Positions 16,180 to 24,140 of a stretch of 29,066 nt of DNA are shown in pieces. This DNA comes from an uncultured Oscillospiraceae bacterium (GTDB taxonomy: Bacteria > Bacillota_A > Clostridia > Oscillospirales > Oscillospiraceae). The notes beneath the pieces were generated by a model. That model ran no database searches. It was given only the letters and a program-made list of their open reading frames with translations, and was not told where the DNA came from. Both the position numbers and the translations under genes were made by a program. The stretch covers positions 1-29,066 of the forward strand of contig CALXGC010000037.1 in NCBI GenBank assembly GCA_944387755.1, written 5' to 3'. The stretch's first letter is position 1. Every line of letters begins with the position of its first letter.

Positions 16180-16210
16180 GCGCTCCCGCCCCCCGCGGGG
16201 GCGGGAGCGC
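16180..16210. other. Strong GC hairpin between two cluster genes
   Basis: A perfect 13-bp stem (16180-16192 with 16198-16210) with a 5-base loop lies in the 68-base gap between the HExxH gene stop and the coupling ATPase start. No T-tract follows on either strand, so it is not a normal terminator. It may stabilise mRNA or set different expression of the first two genes and the rest. Confidence 0.6.
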
Positions 16211-16217
16211 ATAAAGC

Positions 16218-17420
16218 TTATTCGATGCCGCCGTCGTCGTCCACGCCGCCGTCTCCGCCGTCCACGCCGTCCGGTCCGCCGCCGTCTCCGGCGTCCACGC
16301 CGTCGCTGCTGTCCAGGCCGCCGTCCGGCGCGCCCAGCCCCTCGTCCCCGGAGAGGTCCGCGCTGTTTCCGCCCGCCTCCACGGCGGGGGCCTCCGTCTG
16401 GGCTGTGTTCTCTGTCTCCTGGGTCCCGATGAACTCTCCCGCCGTCTCCTGAAGCCCGGCGTCATACTCCTCCTGGTGGACCTCCCAGTTGATTCCCATG
16501 TTCTGTTCCTCCTGTCCCGGTTGGGCGGCCTGGGCCGCCTGACTTTGTTCCTGGTGCTGCTCCGCGTTCCGGCCCTGGGTCAGCGCCGTATAGGTCTGCG
16601 TCATCTCCGCCTTCACCAGCGCCTCCACCTGGGGGTCCACCGGCTCGTTGGTCCCGTAGTAGTGGTTCAAAATGCACTGGTTGATGTCATGCTCCAAATT
16701 GGGGTTCTGGAAGAGGGCCTGGGCCTCGGCCAGGGTGGCCTGATAGCCGTTGGCGGCCAGCTCCTGGCGGTAGGCTTCAAAGTCCGGGTGATCCCCCAGC
16801 TGGGCGGACAGGGACGCCATAATCTGGGCGGTCTTCGCCTCAGAGAACAGGTGGGCGTCCCGCTCGGTGGACTGGAAATAATAGGCGTAGTACCCCACGC
16901 CTGGGGTGGAGCCCTGGAGATAGGTACAGCCGGGGCGGAACGCGCCGTTCTGATCCTCCACAGCGACCACGGAGAAATTGTTGGCGGCGTACTCCCGCAC
17001 CTGATTGGGGTCGCCGGGGATCTCGCCCCGTATCATCTGGTTCTGATAGGCGTGCTCGTCCTCGTGGAAGGCGGTGGTCAGGGCGGACAGGCCGGAGGCC
17101 TGGAGGGGCATGGTGTGAAGCTGCCCCTCATAGACCACGCTTTTCCGGTCGTTGACGTACATCTCCCGGTTGAGCTGAATCAGGTCCCCGCTCTGCTGGC
17201 CCGCCGTGGTAGGGCCCAGGTCGGCGAATTCCACCCGGCAGCTCCCCAGCTCCCCGTGCTGCTGGGCGGAGCGGTTCACCGCCTCCTGGAGCAGGCCCAG
17301 CCGCTCCTGCTCGCCGGCCTTGGCCCAGCTCTCGCCGTAAAACCGGGCGTAGAGCGCCGTGTCGCTCAGGCCGCTGTAGGGCGTGGGGTGGCTGCCATAG
17401 CCCGCGGCATTCCCGCTCAT
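16218..17420 (-). CDS. Zincin-like HExxH protein with acidic Gly/Asp-rich tail
   Basis: A 400-residue protein. HEDEH (119-123) is a HExxH zinc site within ALTTAFHEDEHAYQNQM; ERDAH (186-190) about 63 residues later fits the downstream ExxA glutamate of gluzincins. Residues about 1-260 look like one globular domain; 300-345 are Gln/Ala rich; 340-400 are a repetitive Asp/Gly acidic tail (DGVDAGDGGGPDG and similar). No signal peptide is visible. The ATG at 17420 overlaps the preceding stop (ATGA), so it is translationally coupled to the 102-aa gene; an in-frame extension upstream to 17651 only shadows that gene and is rejected. Such domains occur in effectors and polymorphic toxins and in processing peptidases. 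Whether this one is a secreted substrate or a maturation protease is unknown. Confidence 0.75.
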   Translation of the reverse strand: MSGNAAGYGSHPTPYSGLSDTALYARFYGESWAKAGEQERLGLLQEAVNRSAQQHGELGSCRVEFADLGPTTAGQQSGDLIQLNREMYVNDRKSVVYEGQLHTMPLQASGLSALTTAFHEDEHAYQNQMIRGEIPGDPNQVREYAANNFSVVAVEDQNGAFRPGCTYLQGSTPGVGYYAYYFQSTERDAHLFSEAKTAQIMASLSAQLGDHPDFEAYRQELAANGYQATLAEAQALFQNPNLEHDINQCILNHYYGTNEPVDPQVEALVKAEMTQTYTALTQGRNAEQHQEQSQAAQAAQPGQEEQNMGINWEVHQEEYDAGLQETAGEFIGTQETENTAQTEAPAVEAGGNSADLSGDEGLGAPDGGLDSSDGVDAGDGGGPDGVDGGDGGVDDDGGIE

Positions 17421-17725
17421 CGGACGCTCCTCCAGATCACCCGCTCCCCCGCCGCCGGGTCGGCGGTATAGCGGTTCATAGCCTCCAGGGCGGAGAGGAA
17501 GTCGTTCCGGCCCTGAATCTTCATCACCATCCCCACACAATAGGAGCCAATCCAGACGTCGCTGAGGGGCTCGCCCTCCATCCACTGCCGGACGTTCTCC
17601 TCCAGGCGGGGGTCCGTCTCCTCCACCAGCCGCTGGGCCCAGGCCCTGCACTGGGCCTCTCCCAGGGCGGGCACGGCCCGGCGGACGGCCTGGGCCAGCG
17701 CCCCGGCGTCAATCTGTCTGAGCAT
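17417..17725 (-). CDS. Small hypothetical protein, first gene of the cluster
   Basis: A 102-residue, mostly helical, soluble-looking protein without a recognised family. Residues 1-60 are alpha-helical in composition (LAQAVRRAVPALGEAQCRAWAQRLVEE), then VWIGSYCVGMVMKIQGRNDFLSALEAMNRY. No membrane segment or signal is seen. The ATG at 17725 has AAGGGGG about 8 bases upstream and a promoter behind it. It overlaps the HExxH gene by 4 bases, a pairing that could reflect a chaperone, adaptor or inhibitor for that protein; this is inferred from gene arrangement alone. Confidence 0.75.
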   Translation of the reverse strand: MLRQIDAGALAQAVRRAVPALGEAQCRAWAQRLVEETDPRLEENVRQWMEGEPLSDVWIGSYCVGMVMKIQGRNDFLSALEAMNRYTADPAAGERVIWRSVR

Positions 17726-17796
17726 AGCAAATTCCCCCTTCTGCTACCGCAGATTTTGAAATTTTTGCCCCTCCCAGGGGCGGGAAGATATAGTTT

Positions 17797-17825
17797 ATAC
17801 TACCATACCCTCCAGCCCTTTGCAA
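17797..17825 (-). promoter_or_regulatory. Putative promoter of the minus-strand cluster
   Basis: On the minus strand TTGCAA (17820-17825) and TAGTAT (17797-17802) are 17 bases apart, each matching four of six consensus bases. The leader would be about 65 bases and contains a short 6-bp hairpin (about 17767-17781) before the ribosome binding site. A TATAAA offset by 3 bases is an alternative -10. Confidence 0.5.
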
Positions 17826-17835
17826 TTCTTTTCCG

Positions 17836-17879
17836 GCCTGAAAAGAGCAATCCCGCCGGGGGAGCTCCCGGCGGGATTG
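17836..17879 (-). terminator. Intrinsic terminator of the LCP-family gene
   Basis: A 13-bp stem (17848-17860 with 17867-17879) with a 6-base loop is followed on the minus strand by CTCTTTTC. It lies about 34 bases past the LCP gene stop and separates that gene from the promoter of the minus-strand cluster. Confidence 0.85.
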
Positions 17880-17912
17880 GGGGTATTTTGCTGCAAAAAA
17901 TGGGGTAAGACC

Positions 17913-19019
17913 CTACCGCACAGACACGGGCAGGTCCAGGTCGTCCGCCGTCAGGGGGCGGGTGTAGGGGTTCACCAGGGCGTTGAGGGTGGGCAGGATG
18001 TCCTCCGCCTGATAGACGAAGTTGGTGGTGCCTCCCCACTTATAGCCCCGGAGGACGCCGTCCCCCCGGCCGGTGAGGCTGCCCTGCTCCACAGCGGCGG
18101 ACAGGTCCAGCTTCAGGGCCTCCTCGGCGAAGTAGGCCATGTCGGACAGGGACAGGTTGGTCTCCACATAGGAGTTGAACAGGTCCAGGAAGGCGCTCAC
18201 CTTGGTCAGGGACTGCCAGGAGGCCACCTTATCCGCCAGGGCCAGCAGCACCGTCCGCTGGAACTCTCCCCGCTGTACGTCGGTGTACCACTGGTTGGCT
18301 GTGTAGTTGGGGCTGTCCTCGTTGTCGTGGCGGTAGCGCACCGCCTCCATGGCCTGCTGGCCGTCCAGGTGCTGGAAGCCCTTGTTGAAGTGGATATGCA
18401 GGTTCTGAACGGGGTCGTCGTAGTTCATGTCCAGGGGGATCTCCACGTCCACCCCCTCCAGCTCGTCCACCAGGGCGATGAAGCCCTTCAAATCCACATG
18501 GATGTAGTAGTCCACCGGCACGCCGAAGGTCTGCTGGATCTCCTCCCGAAGCACGTCCGGCCCGCCGTTGTGATAGGCGTAGTTGAGCTTGGCCGTCTGG
18601 GTGGTCCAGGTGCGGTTCACCGCCGTGTCTCTGGGGATGGAGATCATGCCGATTTTCCCCTGGGCCACGTCGAAGCTCACCAGGATGATGGCGTCGGTGT
18701 TGCTGCTGTCCACGTCCTTGCCCAGAAGGACGAAGTTATAGACCAAATCCCGCCGCACCAGGGCGTTGGGATCTGTCTCCTCCGGCTGCACAATGGGCTG
18801 GGCGGCAATCTCTCCCCCAGTCTCCGGGACCTCCGGCTGCGGGAGGGAGGGCGGCTGGACCAGCAGGGCGTGGGCGGCGTACACCCCCACCACCAGGGCC
18901 GAGAGCATCACCACAAAGGCGTAAAGCTTAAAGAGAAGCCCGTGCCGGCGTCTGGCTTTTCTCCGCCTCCGGCGGGCCGGGGCGCGGGCGCCCCCTCTGC
19001 TGTAATAGGAACTGGCCAG
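17913..19019 (-). CDS. LytR-CpsA-Psr (LCP) family protein, probable CTG start
   Basis: The LCP family attaches glycopolymers such as teichoic acid or capsule to peptidoglycan on the outer face of the membrane. From a CTG at 19019 the protein has 368 residues: a very basic N-terminus (RRRRRKARRRHG, residues 16-27), a membrane helix at about 28-52, a short Pro-rich linker, then the LCP domain. Matching motifs include YNFVLLGKD, SSNTDAIILVSFD, MISIPRDTAV and EAVRYRHD; the Arg and Asp residues bind the polyprenyl pyrophosphate in this family. The next usable start, GTG at 18914, lies inside the membrane helix and has no good ribosome site. The CTG has AGGAGG 8 bases upstream (19028-19033) and a promoter behind it. 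An in-frame stop just upstream of this site limits other choices. Confidence 0.88.
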   Translation of the reverse strand: MASSYYSRGGARAPARRRRRKARRRHGLLFKLYAFVVMLSALVVGVYAAHALLVQPPSLPQPEVPETGGEIAAQPIVQPEETDPNALVRRDLVYNFVLLGKDVDSSNTDAIILVSFDVAQGKIGMISIPRDTAVNRTWTTQTAKLNYAYHNGGPDVLREEIQQTFGVPVDYYIHVDLKGFIALVDELEGVDVEIPLDMNYDDPVQNLHIHFNKGFQHLDGQQAMEAVRYRHDNEDSPNYTANQWYTDVQRGEFQRTVLLALADKVASWQSLTKVSAFLDLFNSYVETNLSLSDMAYFAEEALKLDLSAAVEQGSLTGRGDGVLRGYKWGGTTNFVYQAEDILPTLNALVNPYTRPLTADDLDLPVSVR

Positions 19020-19027
19020 AACGGTTT

Positions 19028-19089
19028 CCTCCTCTCAAAATCGGAATCAAAGGCGGAACCAGTATACCGGATTCGCCGCCGTTCGGCAA
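19028..19089 (-). promoter_or_regulatory. Promoter and ribosome binding site of the LCP gene
   Basis: On the minus strand TTGCCG (19084-19089) and TATACT (19061-19066) are 17 bases apart. A start of transcription near 19054 would leave a leader of about 35 bases ending in AGGAGG (19028-19033). This arrangement supports translation starting at 19019 rather than 18914. Confidence 0.7.
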
Positions 19090-19217
19090 GAGGCCCAGGG
19101 CGATATTCAAAATTTTTTAAACATTTTCTCCGCCGCTTTTCTTCCGGTCCCGTCTGTGGTAAACTTGTATATCATTACAATTTTGACTGCCGGCACGGCG
19201 GAAAGGCGGGACGTCCC

Positions 19218-22200
19218 ATGAACAAAAGACAGACAAAACTGGCGACGGCTCTGGTGGCGGACGCCCTTGCGGCGCGGGAGCTGCCCTTTGCCGGGGACAG
19301 GCGCAGCGCCATGGAGCGGCTGCGCACCCCCGGCTGGGCCGAGGGGCTCTCCCAGCTGCTGCCCATCCGCCGGAGGCTGACGTGCGGGGAGGTGCTGGAG
19401 GTGTGCGCCCCCGTTCTCTCCCGCCTCTCCCCCGCGCCGGAGGAGGGCTGGCTGTCCTTCTGCTACCGGTATGTGCGCTCCATTTTGTACCCGGCGGGCG
19501 GCTTCGCCCCCGACGGGGCGGAGTACAGGGACGGCGCCCGGTTCTTCCTCACCGTCCTCCAGACGCTGCTGGACCAGGAGCGGAAGGCCCTGCCCTTCGA
19601 CCCCCTGGTGGACTTCCAGTTCCTCACCCCGGAGGCGTACAGCGTCTGCGACTGCGGCCGGGAGTACCGCCGCTTCCTCCACTGCTTCCGGGAGGAGTAC
19701 GTCTATGAGCTCATGCGCCTGGGTCAGGAGGTCACGCCCTTCCGCACCCTGGGACACATCGCCGGGGTCCACCACATCGCCATGACCGCCGCCCAGGGCC
19801 TCCAGGCCGCCGGGGTGGACATCGACCTGGCCCTCATCTCCGCCGCCGCCGCCGCCCACGACATCGGCAAGTACGCCTTCCGCCCCGGAGAGCGGGTGCC
19901 CTATCTCCACTACTACTACACCGACCAGTGGCTGCTGGAGCGGGACATGGAGAACATCAGCCACATCGCCGCCAACCACTCCACCTGGGACCTGGAACTG
20001 GAGTCCCTGTCGGTGGAGTCCCTGTGCCTCATCTACGCCGACTTCCGCTCCAAGCAGGACCGGGACAGAGACGGCCGGGAGATCACCGTCCTCTATCCCC
20101 TGGACCAGTCCTTCCAGGTGATTCTCTCCAAGCTGGACAACGTGGACGGCAGCAAGCGCCGCCGGTATGAGTTTGTCTACGGCAAGCTCCACGACTTTGA
20201 GGACTATATGCGCTCCCTGGGGGTGGACGTGGACCTGACCGGCCGGCCGGGGACCCCCACTCCCCACAAGGACCCCGCCCTCATGAGCCCCGACGAGACG
20301 GTGGAGGGCCTCATCCTCCTGTCCGTGGGCCACAGCCTGCGCATGATGCACATGCTGTCCAACGAGCGGAAGTTCGGCAACATCATCGAGGCCGCCCGCT
20401 CCACCAAGGACTGGAAGCAGCTCCGGGCCTATCTGAACATCTTCCAGGAGTACTGCACCTATCTGTCCGTGCGCCAGAAGACCCAGGCCCTCTCCTTTCT
20501 CTATGAGCTGCTGGTCCACCGGGAGGGCGACATCCGCCGTCAGGCCGCCTCCCTCATGGGACAGATCATCGCCCGCTTCCACCTGGTCTACCGCAAGGAG
20601 CTCCCCGCCGACGCCCCCAGCGACCCGGCGGAGGAGGTGCCCTTCACCCTCTGGGCCCAGTACCTGGACAAGATCATCTACCCCGACCACAAGACCACCC
20701 AGCAGCAGCGCAGCCACATCAGCTACACGCTGAAGCTGGTGGTGGACGCCCTGCTGGAGTACGCCCGGCCGGGGGACGTCCCCCGGTTTGTGGGGGCCTT
20801 TCTGAAATACTTCGAACGGCCGGAGGAGAAGGACGAGGACACCGCCTTCACCCTGCTGGACGCCGCCCGCTATCTGCCCCCCCAGTACTGCACCCCGGCC
20901 ATGCGCAGCCGCATGATTGAATTTGCCGGCCGCTGGGCCCAGTCCCGGAACCTGCGCATGGAGACCGCCGCCCTCCAGTTCCTCCGGGCGGCGGAGCGCT
21001 CCCTCCGGCGGGAGGACCCCCAGCTCCGGCGCATTGTGGAGCTGGCCCGCTCCGTCCCCCCCAGCACTCTGACCGTCACCTTCCTCCAGTACCGCATTCT
21101 CCTCCGGGCGGGGGAGGACGTGTCCTACCACCGGCATATCCTCTACGACCAGGACATCACCAGCGAGGTCTTTCTGGACAACCTGAAGAACGCCACCCAC
21201 TGGGGGGTGAAGTCGGTGGGGGTGGAGCTGCTGCGGGACCAGGTGGAGCACGGCATGACGGAGCACATCCTCCACATCTGCACCCACTTCTCCAACCTCA
21301 TCAAGGTCTCCGAGCGGGTGGTGGTCCGCCACGACGCCGGCGCCGCCCTGGTGCGCAGCCTGCCCATGCTCCGCCGGGACCAGCGCAACGAGGTGGTGGT
21401 GGAGCTGGGCAAGGGCCTGGAGATGGGCCAGTACGCCATCTCCAAGTACATCCCCCAGTACCTGGGCCAGGCCGCCCTGTACCTCTTCCCCGCCGAGCTG
21501 GACGAGCAGGTGCTGTGGCTGAAGACCCTGCTGGGCTCCCCCAACGACTCGGCAGTGTCCGGGGCGCTGAACACCATCGGCGTGCTTTTGCAGCACTACC
21601 CCGCCTATCAGGAGCGCTTCTCCCAGTCCCCACAGGACTTCGAGGCGCGGCGGCAGGAGCTGCTGGGCCTGCTGCTCCAGGGGCTGGCCCACTACCGGCC
21701 CGCCGTGCGGCAGGAGGCGCTGCTGGTGACGGGCAACCTGCTCTTTGAGAGCGGCGTTCTCCCCATGGAGGAGAAGGCCCACCTGTTCGCCCTGAGCTAC
21801 CGCAAGCTCCTCTTCCTCATCCAGGAGGCCCCGGTGCAGGACGACACCATGACCTTCTTCTACCGGGCCGCCGCCCTGGCGGACATCAACCGCTTCATCT
21901 CCCTGTGGCGGCTGGACCACGGCCCCTTCTCCTTCCTCCAGCCCCAGAAGATCGCCTTCTTCCCCGGCACCTTCGACCCCTTCACCCTATCCCACAAGGG
22001 CATCGTCCGGGCCATCCGGGACCTGGGCTTCGAGGTCTATCTGGCGGTGGACGAGTTCTCCTGGTCCAAAAAGGCCCAGCCCCACCTGATCCGCCGGCAG
22101 ATCGTCAACCTCTCCGTGGCCGGGGACTTCCACGTCCACCTGTTCCCCGACGAGATTCCGGTGAACATCGCCAACCCCAAGGACCTCAAGCGCCTGCGGG

Positions 22201-24017
22201 AGCTGTTCCCCCACCAGGAGGTCTATCTGGTGGCCGGAAGCGACGTGGTGGCCCACGCCTCCTCCTATCAGGACCCGCCCAGAGAGTGGTCCATCCACTC
22301 CATGAACCACATCATCTTCCGCCGGGCCGGGGAGGCCCCCCTGCCTGACGGCCTGCCCATCACCGGGAAGATCATTCATCTCCAGCTCCCGCCCCATCTG
22401 GAGGACATCAGCTCCACCCGCATCCGGGAAAACGTGGACCTGAACCGGGACATCTCCAATTTAATCGACCCGGTGATTCAGGACTTTATCTATCAAAACG
22501 GCCTGTATCTCCGGGACAGCCAGAACAAGTCCCTGCCCACCACCAGCCCCCTGGTCTTCCAGTGGGTGGACGACCCCGACCCCCGCCTGGTGGAGGACCT
22601 CACCGCCGGCCGCTGGGACCGGGAGACCGTCCGGGCGGGCATTCTCCAGGGCCACGACCGGATTCTGATGCTCCGCTCCAGCCAGGGCGGAAGCCTGCTG
22701 GGCTATGTGAGCTTCCGCTACCTCACCGCCACCCAGCTCTTCAGCGCCCTGCGGGACACGGGGCTGGCCAACCGCATCCGCCTGCGGTCGGCGGGGACCT
22801 CCCTGCTCATCACCTCCACCGGGGCGGACCACTCCAACCCCCTCCAGGACTGCCTCCAGCTCCTGCTGACGGAGGTGCTGGCCCGCGCCCTTACCGACGA
22901 CTGCATCTACGGGGTGTACTACCCCTACGGCGAGCTCCCCGACGCGCCGGTGGAGGACGTGCTGGCCCGCCTGGGCTTCCTGCGCCGGGAGGAGAAGTTC
23001 AACGTGTGGGAGGTGGACATGAGCGCCCCCCTGGTGCTCATCCAGAATCTGGAGACCACCATCCAGGAGCCCCTGTGCCACAACCCCAGGGTGCTCTCCG
23101 CCATCGACCGGGGCCACCGGCGGCTCCAGTTCGCCCTCACCCAGCTCTACCCCTACTTCCTGGTGCTCACCCTGTCGGCGGATATCATCCACCAGCGTCT
23201 GATGGAGATGATTACCTCCTATAACGAGGTGCCCTCCGTCCCCACCACCCCCCGGAAGCTGGGCAAAAATATGTGCGTCCCCTACGGCAAAATGCTCCGG
23301 GGCAAAATCGTCCCCAACACCGTGACCAAAACCCTCCACACCGACAAGGTCTTCACCCCCGACCTGTCCAGCAGCACCATCGAGGCCTTCCACTACTATC
23401 CCCCCATCCCCAACCAAATCCGCATGATCAAGTCCTTCAACCGGCCGGTGATTCTGGTGGACGACATCATGCACCCCGGCTTCCGCATTCAGGCTCTGGA
23501 CCCCATCCTCCGCCAGGAGGAGGTGGACATCCGCATGGTGCTGGTGGGCCTGCTGTCCGGCCACGGCCGGGACCTGATGGACGCCCAGGGCCGGCCGGTG
23601 GACGCGGTGTACTACCTCCCCCGCCTGCGGGAGTGGTTTGTGGAGTCCACCCTGTACCCCTTCATCGGCGGCAACACCGTCCGCCGCCCGGCCCCCCCTG
23701 TGCCCGGCCTGCTGCCCGGCGTCAACCACATCCTGCCCTACGCCTCCCCCTCCTTCCGGGGGGAGTGCAGCGAGGCCGCTGTGTTTGAGCTCTCCCGCGC
23801 CTGCCTGGAGTCCGCGCGGGACGTGCTCTTCACTCTGGAGCAGGAGTACCGCGCCCTCTACGGCCGGAACCTGACCCTCAGCCGCCTGCCGGAGGCCGTG
23901 GTCCTCCCCCTGTGCCCCGACAAGGGCCCCTGCCTGACCTACGACCCCAATCTCGCCCCCTCCGTCTATCTGGAGAACGACCTGGAGCAGCTCATGCGGA
24001 CCCACGCAGCGCGGTGA
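19218..24017 (+). CDS. 1599-aa multidomain protein: HD domain, NadD-like nucleotidyltransferase, GNAT-like and PRTase-like segments
   Basis: A single continuous 1599-residue protein. Residues 170-310 are an HD phosphohydrolase-type domain (HH at about 184-185, HD at 214-215). Residues 320-890 are helical, HEAT/ARM-like. Residues 911-1100 are a nucleotidyltransferase of the NadD/CoaD class with GTFDPFTLSH (917-926, His where the family has the T/HxGH motif) and ISSTRIRE (1064-1071). Residues 1115-1300 resemble a GNAT acetyltransferase (GYVSFRY, then LARLGF with WEVDM). Residues 1330-1490 resemble a phosphoribosyltransferase, with RPVILVDDIMHPG at 1409-1421 as the PRPP-binding-like loop. The ATG at 19218 has a modest GGCGGG site; the frame stays open to 17820, but that part only shadows the LCP gene. 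No convincing promoter was found in the 198-base gap upstream. A role in NAD or nucleotide metabolism is inferred. Confidence 0.85.
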   Translation: MNKRQTKLATALVADALAARELPFAGDRRSAMERLRTPGWAEGLSQLLPIRRRLTCGEVLEVCAPVLSRLSPAPEEGWLSFCYRYVRSILYPAGGFAPDGAEYRDGARFFLTVLQTLLDQERKALPFDPLVDFQFLTPEAYSVCDCGREYRRFLHCFREEYVYELMRLGQEVTPFRTLGHIAGVHHIAMTAAQGLQAAGVDIDLALISAAAAAHDIGKYAFRPGERVPYLHYYYTDQWLLERDMENISHIAANHSTWDLELESLSVESLCLIYADFRSKQDRDRDGREITVLYPLDQSFQVILSKLDNVDGSKRRRYEFVYGKLHDFEDYMRSLGVDVDLTGRPGTPTPHKDPALMSPDETVEGLILLSVGHSLRMMHMLSNERKFGNIIEAARSTKDWKQLRAYLNIFQEYCTYLSVRQKTQALSFLYELLVHREGDIRRQAASLMGQIIARFHLVYRKELPADAPSDPAEEVPFTLWAQYLDKIIYPDHKTTQQQRSHISYTLKLVVDALLEYARPGDVPRFVGAFLKYFERPEEKDEDTAFTLLDAARYLPPQYCTPAMRSRMIEFAGRWAQSRNLRMETAALQFLRAAERSLRREDPQLRRIVELARSVPPSTLTVTFLQYRILLRAGEDVSYHRHILYDQDITSEVFLDNLKNATHWGVKSVGVELLRDQVEHGMTEHILHICTHFSNLIKVSERVVVRHDAGAALVRSLPMLRRDQRNEVVVELGKGLEMGQYAISKYIPQYLGQAALYLFPAELDEQVLWLKTLLGSPNDSAVSGALNTIGVLLQHYPAYQERFSQSPQDFEARRQELLGLLLQGLAHYRPAVRQEALLVTGNLLFESGVLPMEEKAHLFALSYRKLLFLIQEAPVQDDTMTFFYRAAALADINRFISLWRLDHGPFSFLQPQKIAFFPGTFDPFTLSHKGIVRAIRDLGFEVYLAVDEFSWSKKAQPHLIRRQIVNLSVAGDFHVHLFPDEIPVNIANPKDLKRLRELFPHQEVYLVAGSDVVAHASSYQDPPREWSIHSMNHIIFRRAGEAPLPDGLPITGKIIHLQLPPHLEDISSTRIRENVDLNRDISNLIDPVIQDFIYQNGLYLRDSQNKSLPTTSPLVFQWVDDPDPRLVEDLTAGRWDRETVRAGILQGHDRILMLRSSQGGSLLGYVSFRYLTATQLFSALRDTGLANRIRLRSAGTSLLITSTGADHSNPLQDCLQLLLTEVLARALTDDCIYGVYYPYGELPDAPVEDVLARLGFLRREEKFNVWEVDMSAPLVLIQNLETTIQEPLCHNPRVLSAIDRGHRRLQFALTQLYPYFLVLTLSADIIHQRLMEMITSYNEVPSVPTTPRKLGKNMCVPYGKMLRGKIVPNTVTKTLHTDKVFTPDLSSSTIEAFHYYPPIPNQIRMIKSFNRPVILVDDIMHPGFRIQALDPILRQEEVDIRMVLVGLLSGHGRDLMDAQGRPVDAVYYLPRLREWFVESTLYPFIGGNTVRRPAPPVPGLLPGVNHILPYASPSFRGECSEAAVFELSRACLESARDVLFTLEQEYRALYGRNLTLSRLPEAVVLPLCPDKGPCLTYDPNLAPSVYLENDLEQLMRTHAAR

Positions 24018-24035
24018 CGGCCCTCCCTCGGTTTG

Positions 24036-24056
24036 ACGGGCCCGTAGGCGGCCCGT
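24036..24056 (+). terminator. Weak hairpin after the multidomain gene
   Basis: A 7-bp stem (24036-24042 with 24050-24056) with a 7-base loop lies 18 bases after the stop codon, followed by TTCCCC rather than a T-tract. It may be a weak terminator or part of the adjacent repeat. Confidence 0.35.
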
Positions 24057-24061
24057 TCCCC

Positions 24062-24109
24062 GTAGGGGCGGCCTTTGGCCGCCCGCGGGCGCGCACAGCG
24101 CGCCCCTAC
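24062..24109. repeat. Cloverleaf-forming palindromic repeat element
   Basis: A 48-base element with outer arms GTAGGGGCG (24062-24070) and CGCCCCTAC (24101-24109), and two nested perfect hairpins: 24066-24073 with 24077-24084 (loop TTT) and 24087-24094 with 24098-24105 (loop ACA). It lies between two same-strand genes. The shape resembles the short REP- or MITE-like intergenic repeats reported in many genomes of this group, but this window holds only one copy, so repeat status is inferred. Confidence 0.65.
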
Positions 24110-24140
24110 ACGCCGAAACCATATAATGAGGTGTATCGCC

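Noticed and set aside
3196..17725. Integrative conjugative element or prophage
   Set aside because: No relaxase, VirB4, integrase, transposase, att repeats or phage structural genes; base composition matches the flanks by eye.
17820..19217. In-frame upstream extension of the multidomain gene
   Set aside because: It overlaps the whole LCP gene on the other strand and its translation is Gly/Val/His/Gln filler; the ATG at 19218 fits the start of recognisable sequence.
19107..21920. Minus-strand open frame of over 900 codons opposite the HD/NadD-like gene
   Set aside because: Same antisense artefact; no motif, while the plus-strand frame has recognisable domains throughout.
22461..24122. Minus-strand open frame opposite the C-terminal half of the multidomain gene
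   Set aside because: Composition is GC-driven Val/Gly/His/Gln and no family is recognisable.
24122..24127. Perfect TATAAT before the dehydrogenase-like gene
   Set aside because: No -35 element 16-18 bases upstream, and transcription from it would leave almost no leader before the ATG at 24141.
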